64,000 nucleotides of DNA from Fodinibacter sp038258215 (lineage in GTDB: Bacteria; Actinomycetota; Actinomycetes; Actinomycetales; Dermatophilaceae): positions 1-64,000 of the forward strand of contig JBBSQC010000018.1 of assembly GCA_038258215.1 (NCBI GenBank). The letters run 5' to 3'. How positions within the stretch are numbered: the first letter of the stretch is position 1; each line of letters begins with the position of its first letter. The translations under genes were made by a program, and so were the position numbers. Positions 8,515-16,376 of this stretch are shown one piece after another. The notes under the pieces are model-generated. The model did no database searches, had not been told where the DNA came from, and was given only the letters and a program-made list of their open reading frames with translations.

Positions 8515-10062
8515 GTGGCCACGACCCTCTACCGCCGAGCGGCGCTGCGCACCCCAGCTCGCGCGGACGCGAGCGCCCTCGTCGTCGAGGGGGCCCGGGT
8601 GGCCTGGATCGGTGACGAGCAGGGGGCCCAGGGACACCTCGACGGTGTCGACGAGGTGGTGGACCTGGACGGGGCCCTCATCCTGCCGGGGTTCGTCGAC
8701 GCCCACGCCCACGTCTCCCACACCGGGATGGGGCTGCGGGGGGTGGACCTGGCCGGCACCAGCTCCGTGGTGGCCGCGTTGCGCGCGATCGAGGACGCTG
8801 CCCGGCGCCGCGGCGGTCGCCCCGTGTTCGCCTTCAACTGGCAGGAGCAGGACTGGCCGGAGGGCCGGGCCCCGACGGCCGCGGAGCTGGACCGGGCGAG
8901 CTACGGCGGAGTCGTCTACGCGTCTCGCATCGACGGCCACTCCGCGGTGGTGTCCAGTGCGCTCGCGCTCATCTCCGGGGCCGACCGCCTCGAGGGGTGG
9001 ATGGGCGAGGGTTTCGTGACCCGCGACGCCAAGAACGCGGCTCGTGCGGCCTTCGACGCCGCGCGCAGCCCGGACCAGCGGCGGGAGGACGTCGAGGGCG
9101 CCCTCCGCGTCGCCGCCGCCGCGGGCATCGTGGCCGTCCACGAGTGCGGCGGCCCCCTGCTCACCTCCGCCGGGGACTTCGCCGACGTGCTGGCCGCCGG
9201 CACGATGCCGGACCTGCCGCTGACCGTCGGCTACTGGGCCGAGGCCGTCACCGACCCTGAGCAGGCCCTCGCCCTCGTCGCCCTGCACGGGGCCGCCGGG
9301 CTGGCCGGGGACCTCAACATCGACGGGTCGATCGGCTCGCACACCGCCTTCCTTCGCACCGGCTACACCGACGACCCCGCCTGCACCGGCACGTCATACC
9401 GCGACGAGGCCGGGGTCCGCGACCACGTCGCCGCCTGCTCGATGGCTGGGGTGCAGAGCGGTTTCCACGTCATCGGGGACGCCGGCATGGACATCGTCCT
9501 CGCCGGCTACGAGGCCGCGGCCGACCTCGTGGGCTGGGACGTGGTGCGGGCCGGCCGGCCGCGCCTGGAGCACGCCGAGATGGTCGATGACGACGCCGTA
9601 CGCCGGATGGCGCGACTGGGGATGGTCGCGAGCGTGCAGCCGGCCTTCGACGCGTTCTGGAGTGGGCCCGAGGGGATGTATGCCGCACGGCTGGGCCGGG
9701 AGCGCACGGCAGGCACCAACCGCTTCGCCACGCTGGTCGGGTCCGGTGTCGAGCTGGCCCTGGGCTCGGACTCACCGGTGACCCCCTTCGCCCCGTGGGA
9801 GGCGGTGCGGGCCTGCCTCGAGCACCTCGAGCCGAGGGAACGACTGGATGCCGCGACCGCTCTCGAGGCGCACACCCGCGGCGGGTGGCTGGCGGCCCGC
9901 CGCGCCGACGGGGGAGTGCTCAGGGTGGGGGGCGCGGCCAGCTTCGCGGCGTGGGAGGTGACCGAGGCGACGGCGGACGGGCTGCCCGACGTGAGCTCCG
10001 GGCGCACCCTGCCGAACTGCCTGATGACGGTGGGCGACGGTGTCGTGCTGCACCGCGGCTGA
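8515..10062 (+). CDS. amidohydrolase 3 (YtcJ-like) family protein
   Basis: 515 aa. Metal-dependent hydrolase of the amidohydrolase superfamily; the substrate cannot be told from sequence. The N-terminal beta domain leads into the metal motif PGFVDAHAHVSHTG near residue 60. A His of the GFHVIGDAGMD segment near 323 and the Asp of LGSDSPVTPFAPW near 423 are the usual remaining ligands, and the C-terminus returns to the beta domain. Members of this group are often called N-substituted formamide deformylase-like or exoenzyme regulatory proteins without biochemical proof. It lies alone between ackA and a bidirectional terminator, with its own leaderless-type promoter. Confidence 0.85.
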   Translation: MATTLYRRAALRTPARADASALVVEGARVAWIGDEQGAQGHLDGVDEVVDLDGALILPGFVDAHAHVSHTGMGLRGVDLAGTSSVVAALRAIEDAARRRGGRPVFAFNWQEQDWPEGRAPTAAELDRASYGGVVYASRIDGHSAVVSSALALISGADRLEGWMGEGFVTRDAKNAARAAFDAARSPDQRREDVEGALRVAAAAGIVAVHECGGPLLTSAGDFADVLAAGTMPDLPLTVGYWAEAVTDPEQALALVALHGAAGLAGDLNIDGSIGSHTAFLRTGYTDDPACTGTSYRDEAGVRDHVAACSMAGVQSGFHVIGDAGMDIVLAGYEAAADLVGWDVVRAGRPRLEHAEMVDDDAVRRMARLGMVASVQPAFDAFWSGPEGMYAARLGRERTAGTNRFATLVGSGVELALGSDSPVTPFAPWEAVRACLEHLEPRERLDAATALEAHTRGGWLAARRADGGVLRVGGAASFAAWEVTEATADGLPDVSSGRTLPNCLMTVGDGVVLHRG

Positions 10063-10105
10063 CGGCACCCCGGCGGCGTTCGCTGGACAACGAGGGTCTG
10101 GGCAG

Positions 10106-10142
10106 GTCAGGGGGTCATCGCTGTGCGCGATGACCCCCTGAC
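10106..10142. terminator. bidirectional terminator hairpin
   Basis: Perfect 15-bp inverted repeat, GTCAGGGGGTCATCG and its complement, with a 7-nt loop, lying between the convergent amidohydrolase and CPBP protease genes. No T-run on either side. Confidence 0.75.
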
Positions 10143-10153
10143 TCAACGCAGGT

Positions 10154-11038
10154 TCAGCGGACCGTGAGACCTTCCCGGTCCTTGCTTTCCGTGGCGGAGA
10201 CCTGCGGGGTCTGCCAGACCTTGGCCCGTTTCAGCAGGACGACGGCCAGGACCGTGACGACCCCCAGGGTGGCGATGCCGGACTCGCCCGCCACGAGGGC
10301 CAGACTCACCGGCGTGGTCGAGGCGATCGCGGCGAAACCGAAGTCGAAGGTGATGTTGGCGGCGCTGTGACCGATTCCCACGGCCCAGGTGCTGCCCGAG
10401 CGGTCCCACAGCCAGGCGTAGAAGACGCCGGCTGCCGTGATCGTCAGCACCACGATCGGAGCGACGATCCACCGTGAGCCCTCGGTGTCGTAGGTCGTGG
10501 CGATCAGGACGAGGGGCAGGTGGAAGAGCCCTTGGACGAACCCGGTCGCCACGGCCGCGCGCCGCTTGGTCGTCAGCTGCTGGACGCGAGGCAGCATGAA
10601 GCCGCGCCAGCCGATCTCCTCGCCCATCAGGATCACCAGCATGACCGCGAAGTTGATGACGGTGTTGGTCGCGAAGGTGAAGGCCGTGACGCCGGTGATG
10701 TGAAGCGGGCGCAGCTGACCTGCCCCGACCAGCAGCGCCGCACCGAACGCGCCGCCGCAGAGCAGGAGTGGGACACCGACCGCGGAGCCCCACGTTCTCG
10801 CCCCGGCCTTCCCGACGCCGATGCTGCGCCAGAGCTCGCGGCGGGTGCCGCGACGGAACATCGTGAAGGTCAGGATCGAGACCGCTGTGGCGGGCAACAG
10901 TGCGGTGAGCAACACGTTGATGCCTGCGTCGGGGATGGCGAGCGCCAGGGCGATCGTGAGGCCGAAGGTGATGGTGGTGAAGGCGACGACCTCGCGCAGT
11001 GGAGCGCGACTCGGGGTGGGGGTCTGGGTGGTTTCCAT
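10154..11038 (-). CDS. CPBP family intramembrane glutamic endopeptidase
   Basis: 294 aa integral membrane protein with about eight hydrophobic segments. The CPBP (Abi/CAAX protease-like) motifs are present in order: EExxxR as GEEIGWRG (E140, E141, R145), a second motif with His in QGLFHLP (H173), and GIGHSAANI (H224, N228). These proteins are Rce1-like intramembrane proteases; in bacteria some process peptides or anchor proteins, but the substrate here is unknown. It lies 75 bp downstream of a response-regulator gene on the same strand and may belong to the output of that two-component system. Confidence 0.88.
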   Translation of the reverse strand: METTQTPTPSRAPLREVVAFTTITFGLTIALALAIPDAGINVLLTALLPATAVSILTFTMFRRGTRRELWRSIGVGKAGARTWGSAVGVPLLLCGGAFGAALLVGAGQLRPLHITGVTAFTFATNTVINFAVMLVILMGEEIGWRGFMLPRVQQLTTKRRAAVATGFVQGLFHLPLVLIATTYDTEGSRWIVAPIVVLTITAAGVFYAWLWDRSGSTWAVGIGHSAANITFDFGFAAIASTTPVSLALVAGESGIATLGVVTVLAVVLLKRAKVWQTPQVSATESKDREGLTVR

Positions 11039-11113
11039 GCCCTTGAGCCTCGTCCTGCGACGCCTCTCTCGCGTCTGGCTGGCGGACCCTGTGCACCAGG
11101 TCTGGAGACGGAG

Positions 11114-11773
11114 TCAGCCGCGACCCGGGACGGCCAGCCCGGACTCATAGGCGTACATCACGAGCTGCGCACGGTCGCGAAAGCCCAGCTTGGTCAGCAG
11201 GTGGCTGACGTGGGTCTTCACCGTGCCGTAGCCCAGGTGCAGCTGGGCCGCGATCTCCTGGTTGGACAGCCCCCGGGAGACCGCCAGCAGCACCTCGCGC
11301 TCGCGGTCGGTGAGGCCGTCGTCGTGCGCCGGGTCGCGGGCGGCCGGGAGGTTGGCGAACCGCTCGATCAGCCGACGGGTCACCCGCGGGTGCAGGAGCG
11401 CCTCACCGGCCGCGACGACCTCGATCGCCTCGAGCAGCTGGTCGGGCCGGGTGTCCTTGAGCAGGAACCCGCTCGCCCCTGAGCGCAACGCCTCGAGCAC
11501 CACCTCGTCCTCGTCGAACGTGGTCAGCACGAGGATCCGGGTCTCCCGGCACGCCGGGTCCGCGAGGATGGTCCGGGTCGCGGCGAGGCCGTCCAGGTGC
11601 GGCATCCGGACGTCCATGAGCACCACGTCGGGCGCGGTCCGCCGGCACAGGGTCACGGCATCCAGCCCGTCTCGCGCTTCCCCGACGACCTCGATGGCCG
11701 GTGACGAGCGGAGCAGCAGGACGAACCCGGCCCGCACCAGGTCCTGGTCGTCGACCACCGCGACCGTGATCAT
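11114..11773 (-). CDS. NarL/LuxR-type response regulator
   Basis: 219 aa. Receiver domain at residues 1-120 with the acidic pair VVDDQD and the phosphoacceptor D54 in VVLMDVRMP. A LuxR-type helix-turn-helix follows at about 150-205 (LTDREREVLLAVSRGLSNQE and GTVKTHVSHLLTKLG). Its ATG overlaps the stop of the kinase gene by 4 nt (ATGA), so kinase and regulator are co-translated partners. A likely target is the CPBP protease gene just downstream. The signal is unknown. Confidence 0.93.
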   Translation of the reverse strand: MITVAVVDDQDLVRAGFVLLLRSSPAIEVVGEARDGLDAVTLCRRTAPDVVLMDVRMPHLDGLAATRTILADPACRETRILVLTTFDEDEVVLEALRSGASGFLLKDTRPDQLLEAIEVVAAGEALLHPRVTRRLIERFANLPAARDPAHDDGLTDREREVLLAVSRGLSNQEIAAQLHLGYGTVKTHVSHLLTKLGFRDRAQLVMYAYESGLAVPGRG

Positions 11774-12933
11774 CGGCCGCCCCCCGTGGGCATGGTCGCG
11801 TACACGCGGAAGCCCTGGCCCTCGACGCCGTACGTCAGCGAACCACCGACGAGGCGGGCGCGCTCCTCGAGCCCGACCAGCCCGTGGCCCGGCCCGGTGC
11901 TGTGTGCGCCGGCGCGTCCGGGGCCAGGGTCCCTGACCTCGATGTCGAGCGCCCGGGCCGTGACGCCGACGCTGACCGTGGCCGTCGCCGCGCTGGAGTG
12001 CTTGATGATGTTGGTGAGCGACTCCTGGACGATCCGGTATGCCGCCAGTGAGACGGCAGCGTCAACCCCGTCGCCCGGCCCCGTCCTGGCCAGGGCGACC
12101 GCAAGGCCCGCTGCGCGTACATCCTCGACCAGGGCGCTCAGGTCATCGAGTCCGTGGGTCGGCGGACGGGTCCCGTCCTCACTCGCCTCACGCAGCATCC
12201 CGAGCATCGACCGCGTCTGCTCGAGTGCCTTCCTGCTGGTGTCCGCGATGATCCCGAGCGACTGCTCGGCAGCGGCCGGATCCGTCCGGATGACGTGCGC
12301 ACCCACCCCCGCCTGCACGGCGATCAGCGACATGCTGTGCGCGACCACGTCGTGCAGCTCCCGTGCGATCCGCAGCCGCTCCTCGGTCACGGCCACCCCC
12401 ACCCGGTCTCGCTGCTGGTCCCGCCGGGACCGCAACGCCTCCGCGAGGGCCCAGGCCGCCACCAGCAGCGCGACGCCCAGGGCGACGTCCTTGGCCCGTA
12501 GGTCCGGCACCCCCGCCAGCGCCAGCCCCACGAAGCAGGCGATCCCTGCGCCGAGCCCCACCACGCCCTCGCGCCGACTGCCGTGCGTGGCCAGGGAGAA
12601 GAGGCTCAGGGGCATCAGCAGCGACAGCAGCCCGATGTAGTGGAATGTGCCACTGACCACCAGCGCGCCCACCAGGAACACGGCATACGACGCCACCGGT
12701 CGCGTCCGTCGCCACGCCAGCGACCCGGCAGCGACGGCCGTCGCGAGGGTCGAGAGCACGTTCGGCTCGTGAAGCCGCGGGTCGACGGTGTTCACGTCGG
12801 TCGTCAGCAGGGAGGCCAGCGCCAGCACCACAGCCAGGATCGCGACGACGGCGTCGACGAACGGGTCGACGCGCCGCACCATCAGTTCCCATCCGCCGGA
12901 CCGGTGTCCCGGAGCAGTCGGCTCGGCACTCAT
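11770..12933 (-). CDS. NarL-type sensor histidine kinase (HisKA_3)
   Basis: 387 aa membrane kinase. About five hydrophobic segments at residues 25-165 form the sensor without a large outside domain, as in DesK/LiaS-like kinases. The dimerisation/phosphoacceptor box RIARELHDVVAHS puts the active His at 194. The ATPase domain ends with GLVGLEERARLVGG. The ATG at 12933 lies 6 nt after TAGCCT, so the message is probably leaderless. It leads the operon kinase - response regulator, followed by the CPBP protease. Confidence 0.92.
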   Translation of the reverse strand: MSAEPTAPGHRSGGWELMVRRVDPFVDAVVAILAVVLALASLLTTDVNTVDPRLHEPNVLSTLATAVAAGSLAWRRTRPVASYAVFLVGALVVSGTFHYIGLLSLLMPLSLFSLATHGSRREGVVGLGAGIACFVGLALAGVPDLRAKDVALGVALLVAAWALAEALRSRRDQQRDRVGVAVTEERLRIARELHDVVAHSMSLIAVQAGVGAHVIRTDPAAAEQSLGIIADTSRKALEQTRSMLGMLREASEDGTRPPTHGLDDLSALVEDVRAAGLAVALARTGPGDGVDAAVSLAAYRIVQESLTNIIKHSSAATATVSVGVTARALDIEVRDPGPGRAGAHSTGPGHGLVGLEERARLVGGSLTYGVEGQGFRVYATMPTGGGR

Positions 12934-12939
12934 GGCCCG

Positions 12940-12945
12940 AGGCTA
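12940..12945 (-). promoter_or_regulatory. -10 box of leaderless kinase-regulator promoter
   Basis: TAGCCT, then CGGGCC (6 nt), then the ATG at 12933. Confidence 0.55.
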
Positions 12946-13031
12946 CGCGGAAATCGTGCTCCTGACCTCTGCCCAGAGACCTACCTGCATGAGTCCGAAG
13001 GCAGAGGACACAACGGGCTGCCGCTGGCTGG

Positions 13032-13466
13032 TCAGGCCGGCCCGGTGATCTCCCCACCGTCGTACCCGCCGCGGGCTCCGGGGTCTCGCTCGTCGCTCAG
13101 GGCGGCGTTGATCTCGGACTGGAGCTCGTCCAGGCGTGCACGGATGTCCTCGACGTGGGCCTTCTTCTGGGTCCGCCCGTCGACCGGTACGTCGGCCCGC
13201 GCCGCCAGCCGGCGAGCCCGACGGGCCCAACCCAGGGCCATCTCCCGCTCGGCGTCGGTGGCGGCCTGACCGGCGTAGGACTCGGCCATGATCGCGGTGG
13301 CGTCGACCCGGGCGCGCACCCGACGGGAGGGGGAGCGGCTCGCGACGTCCTGAGCCAGGCCCAACAGGCGCTCGCGCGTCTTGGCGTCGGTGAGGAGGAA
13401 CGCCAGCCGGGGAAGCTGCTTGGCGAGCAGTGGTCCGTAGCGGATCAGGAGCTGGGCGGGGGTCAC
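13032..13466 (-). CDS. hypothetical protein, helical and charged
   Basis: 144 aa, not recognised. It begins with a hydrophobic-basic helix (LLIRYGPLLAKQLPRLAFLL), continues with Arg/Ala-rich helices, and has a predicted coiled-coil stretch near residues 105-130 before a Gly-rich, acidic tail. It starts with GTG at 13466, preceded at the leaderless distance by CATCGT, one base off TANNNT. It faces kamD divergently with about 120 bp between them. No catalytic motif is visible; it may be a small membrane-associated or DNA-associated actinobacterial protein. Confidence 0.6.
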   Translation of the reverse strand: MTPAQLLIRYGPLLAKQLPRLAFLLTDAKTRERLLGLAQDVASRSPSRRVRARVDATAIMAESYAGQAATDAEREMALGWARRARRLAARADVPVDGRTQKKAHVEDIRARLDELQSEINAALSDERDPGARGGYDGGEITGPA

Positions 13467-13577
13467 GCCCCCACGATGCCATGCGCCCGTGGTTCAGACT
13501 CGGCGTGCCTCCGAGGCATCGACGGGAGATCCTGTCGAGAAGACCGCCCATCACCGAAATGCTTGCGTCGGAGTTGA

Positions 13578-13583
13578 TAGATT
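13578..13583 (+). promoter_or_regulatory. -10 box of leaderless kamD promoter
   Basis: TAGATT, then GACGCC (6 nt), then the GTG of kamD at 13590. It gives the kamD-kamE-kal operon its own promoter. Confidence 0.58.
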
Positions 13584-13589
13584 GACGCC

Positions 13590-15188
13590 GTGTCTCCACG
13601 CCCCGCCCCCGTCCTCGAGCTCGACCCGTCGGTCGTCCGCCGCGCCCGGAGCCTGGCGCGCCGCGCTGGTCGACCAGTCGTCGACATCGCCCGGAACCAC
13701 ACGACCGTGTCCGTCGAGCGCGCGACCCTGCGCCTCGCGGGTCTGACCGGCGCCGACCACGAGAACCTCCCGTGGGTCAACCACCTCGTCGACGCCGTGC
13801 GCGCCGAGGTGGGGCTCGAGCACGGGGTGACCACCCCGGTGTGGGACGCCCTGCGCCGGGGCGAGGCCGCGGACCTGCAGACGCTGGCCCAGAAGGCGTC
13901 CGCCGGGGCCGTCTCGTTCCGGCTCCCCACCGGCCGGGACGCCAAGGGTGCCCAGCGGGCGGCCCGCACCGCCGTGGCCCGCGGCATCCGCACCGTCGAC
14001 CGCCAACGAGCGGCGCGCGAGCGCCTCATCCGCCGCCACGGCGACGCACCCCGCACCCCGTGGATCTACCTCATCGTCGCCACCGGCGACATCCACGAGG
14101 ACATCCCCCAGGCCCAGCAGGCCGCTCGCGAGGGCGCCGACGTCATCGCCGTCATCCGCTCCACGGGCCAGAGCCTGCTCGACTTCGTGCCCGAGGGCGC
14201 GACCCGCGAGGGGTACGCCGGCACCTACGCGACGCAGGAGAACTTCCGCCTCATGCGCGCCGCACTCGACCAGTCCAGCAAGGAGCTCGGCCGCTACGTG
14301 CGGCTCACCAACTACGCCAGCGGGCTGTGCATGCCGGAGATCGCCGCGCTCGCCGGCCTCGAACGTCTCGACATGATGCTCAACGACTCGATGTACGGCA
14401 TCCTCTTCCGCGACATCAACCCGATCCGCACCTTCGTCGACCAGCGCTTCAGCCGCCAGGTGCACGCGCGCGCCGGCATCATCATCAACACCGGTGAGGA
14501 CAACTACCTCACCACCGCGGATGCCGTGGAGGCCGCCCACACGGTCACCGTCAGCCAGCTCCTCAACGAGTACTTCGCCAAGGAGGCCGGGCTCGAGGAC
14601 TGGCAGCTGGGCCTGGGCCACGCGTTCGAGATCGACCCCACGGTGCCGCAGAGCTTCCGCCTCGAGCTGGCCCACGCGCTCCTGGCCCGCCAGCTCTTCC
14701 CCAAGGCGCCGCTGAAGTGGATGCCGCCCACCAAGCACATGACCGGCGACGTCTTCCGCGGCTACCTCCTCGACGGCTTCTTCAACCTCGTCGGTGCGAT
14801 GACCGGTCAGAGCATCCTGCTCGTGGGGATGATGACCGAGGCCGTGGTGACCCCGTGGCTCTCCGACCGCGACCTGGCCCTCCAGAACGTCCGCTACGTC
14901 ATGGATGCCGCCGGCGGACTCACCGAGGACTTCCACCCCCCGCGCGACGGGTTCATCCAGACGCGGGCCCGTCAGGTGCTCTCCGAGGCGGTCGAGCTGC
15001 TCGACGCCATCGTCTCCGACGCCGGTGCAGGGTCCCACCCACCGCTGCTCTCGGCCATCGCCGACGGCACGTTCGGGTCGATGAAGCGGCCTCCGGGCAA
15101 GGGCAAGGGGCTGGACGGCGTAGCGCTCAAGGCCGAGGGCTACGACAACCCCGCCACGACGTTGCTCGAGGAAGGAGCCACCCGATGA
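13590..15188 (+). CDS. kamD: lysine 5,6-aminomutase, alpha subunit
   Basis: 532 aa. The large subunit of the adenosylcobalamin- and PLP-dependent mutase that moves the terminal amino group of beta-lysine (or D-lysine) to C5. The family's TIM-barrel landmarks are present: IYLIVATGDIHEDIPQA near residue 155, VIRSTGQSLLDFVPEG near 188, LTNYASGLCMPE near 240, MMLNDSMYGILFRDIN near 265, and the C-terminal KWMPPTKHMTGD near 375. It starts with GTG 6 nt after a TAGATT box. Its stop overlaps the ATG of kamE by 4 nt. With kamE and kal it forms the second lysine-fermentation block, 11 kb from kamA/kdd. Confidence 0.95.
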   Translation: MSPRPAPVLELDPSVVRRARSLARRAGRPVVDIARNHTTVSVERATLRLAGLTGADHENLPWVNHLVDAVRAEVGLEHGVTTPVWDALRRGEAADLQTLAQKASAGAVSFRLPTGRDAKGAQRAARTAVARGIRTVDRQRAARERLIRRHGDAPRTPWIYLIVATGDIHEDIPQAQQAAREGADVIAVIRSTGQSLLDFVPEGATREGYAGTYATQENFRLMRAALDQSSKELGRYVRLTNYASGLCMPEIAALAGLERLDMMLNDSMYGILFRDINPIRTFVDQRFSRQVHARAGIIINTGEDNYLTTADAVEAAHTVTVSQLLNEYFAKEAGLEDWQLGLGHAFEIDPTVPQSFRLELAHALLARQLFPKAPLKWMPPTKHMTGDVFRGYLLDGFFNLVGAMTGQSILLVGMMTEAVVTPWLSDRDLALQNVRYVMDAAGGLTEDFHPPRDGFIQTRARQVLSEAVELLDAIVSDAGAGSHPPLLSAIADGTFGSMKRPPGKGKGLDGVALKAEGYDNPATTLLEEGATR

Positions 15189-15973
15189 GCGCCGTCCCGA
15201 CCAGCACCGCCGGGCCGCTCGTGCGGCCCTACGGCGACACCACCGGCGACGGCATGGTGCAGGTCTCCTTCACCCTCCCGCTCCCGCACGACAAGAGGGC
15301 CGAAGGGGCCGCGCTCCAGCTCGCGGCCAAGATGGGCATGGAGCCGGCCCTGCTCGTGCACGCGAAGCCGATCGGGCCGGACTTCACGTTCTTCGTCGTC
15401 TACGGCTCGGTGACCCACCTGGTGGACGTGCGCGAGGTCGAGGTCGTGGAGCGTGAGTTCCCCCTGCTCACCTCCAAGGAGGTCAACTCCTCGATCAAGA
15501 AGCACCTGCGTCGCAAGCTCGTCGTCGTCGGCGCCTGCATCGGCACCGACGCCCACACCGTCGGCATCGACGCCATCCTCAACATCAAGGGCTTCGCGGG
15601 GGAGAAGGGGCTGGAGTACTACCGGGAGCTCACGGTGGTCAACCTCGGCGCCCAGGTGCTCGTCCCCGAGCTGGTCAACACCGCCCGGGAGGTGCGCGCC
15701 GACGCCGTGCTCGTCTCCCAGGTCGTGACCCAGCGCGACGCCCACATCCACAACACCACCGCGATGTCCGCAGCCTTCCGTGAGGCGTTCCCCGCGGGCA
15801 GGGTGCCCCACCTCGTGGTCGGCGGTCCGCGGTTCGAGGAGGGCACGGCGACCGCGCTGGGCGTGGACCGGATCTTCGGGCGCGGCACGACTCCGGGCGA
15901 GGTCGCCTCCTACCTCGTGCACGCACTCGTGGAGTCGCGCACCCACGCCGACCCGAGAGGATCCCAGCGATGA
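15185..15973 (+). CDS. kamE: lysine 5,6-aminomutase, beta subunit (B12-binding)
   Basis: 262 aa. The small subunit that binds adenosylcobalamin in the base-off mode and supplies the PLP lysine. The DxHxxG cobalamin motif is DAHTVG (D122, H124, G127). K135 in NIKGFAGEKG lies 11 residues after that His, the spacing of His133/Lys144 in the clostridial enzyme, so it is the likely Schiff-base lysine. ATGA overlaps join it to kamD before and kal after, which fits strict 1:1 subunit synthesis. Function needs a supply of adenosylcobalamin; no B12 riboswitch is seen upstream of the operon. Confidence 0.95.
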   Translation: MSAVPTSTAGPLVRPYGDTTGDGMVQVSFTLPLPHDKRAEGAALQLAAKMGMEPALLVHAKPIGPDFTFFVVYGSVTHLVDVREVEVVEREFPLLTSKEVNSSIKKHLRRKLVVVGACIGTDAHTVGIDAILNIKGFAGEKGLEYYRELTVVNLGAQVLVPELVNTAREVRADAVLVSQVVTQRDAHIHNTTAMSAAFREAFPAGRVPHLVVGGPRFEEGTATALGVDRIFGRGTTPGEVASYLVHALVESRTHADPRGSQR

Positions 15974-16362
15974 CCGCAGCCGAGGTCGGCCTGAGCGTCA
16001 CCCACCGCCGCTACGTCCCCTACAGCCATGCGCACTACGCCGGGCACCTCGTCGACGGGGCGTACTCACTGGCCGCCTTCGGTGACGTCGCCACCGAGAT
16101 GTGCATCCGCACCGACGGTGACGAGGGCCTGTTCGCGTCCTACTCCGACGTGCAGTTCCGCGCCCCCGTTCGGGCCGGCGACGTCATCGAGATCACCGCG
16201 ACCCTCGTGCGGGTCGGGTCCCGTTCTCGTGAGATGGAGTTCGAGGTGCGCGTGGTGGGCCGCGGGGCCCCCGACCGTGGCGAGTCCGCCGCCGACGTCC
16301 TGGAGCCCCCCGTCGTCGCGACGAGCGCCCGAGGGGTCGTGGTGGTGCCACCAGGCAGGTGA
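15970..16362 (+). CDS. kal: 3-aminobutyryl-CoA ammonia-lyase
   Basis: 130 aa hotdog-fold protein. Kal removes ammonia from L-3-aminobutyryl-CoA to give crotonyl-CoA, the late step of lysine fermentation. Seen in the sequence: RRYVPYSHAHYAGHLVDGAY at the N-terminus, GDVATEMCIRTDGDEGLFASYSD with a conserved Asp/Glu pair, and the strand-rich V(R)AGDVIEITATLVRVG. The length and the strict coupling to kamE by ATGA support the name over a generic thioesterase-like hotdog. The C-terminus is Val-rich and ends 14 nt before the lnt start, within the lnt promoter. Confidence 0.9.
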   Translation: MTAAEVGLSVTHRRYVPYSHAHYAGHLVDGAYSLAAFGDVATEMCIRTDGDEGLFASYSDVQFRAPVRAGDVIEITATLVRVGSRSREMEFEVRVVGRGAPDRGESAADVLEPPVVATSARGVVVVPPGR

Positions 16363-16364
16363 CC

Positions 16365-16370
16365 TACCGT
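16365..16370 (+). promoter_or_regulatory. -10 box of leaderless lnt promoter
   Basis: TACCGT, then TGGCGC (6 nt), then the GTG at 16377. It decides the lnt start against an in-frame start at 16359 that would overlap kal. Confidence 0.55.
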
Positions 16371-16376
16371 TGGCGC

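Noticed and set aside
13472..13478. CATCGT before the hypothetical gene at 13466 as a leaderless box.
   Set aside because: The spacing is right (6 nt) but the first T of TANNNT is a C; left out of the count.
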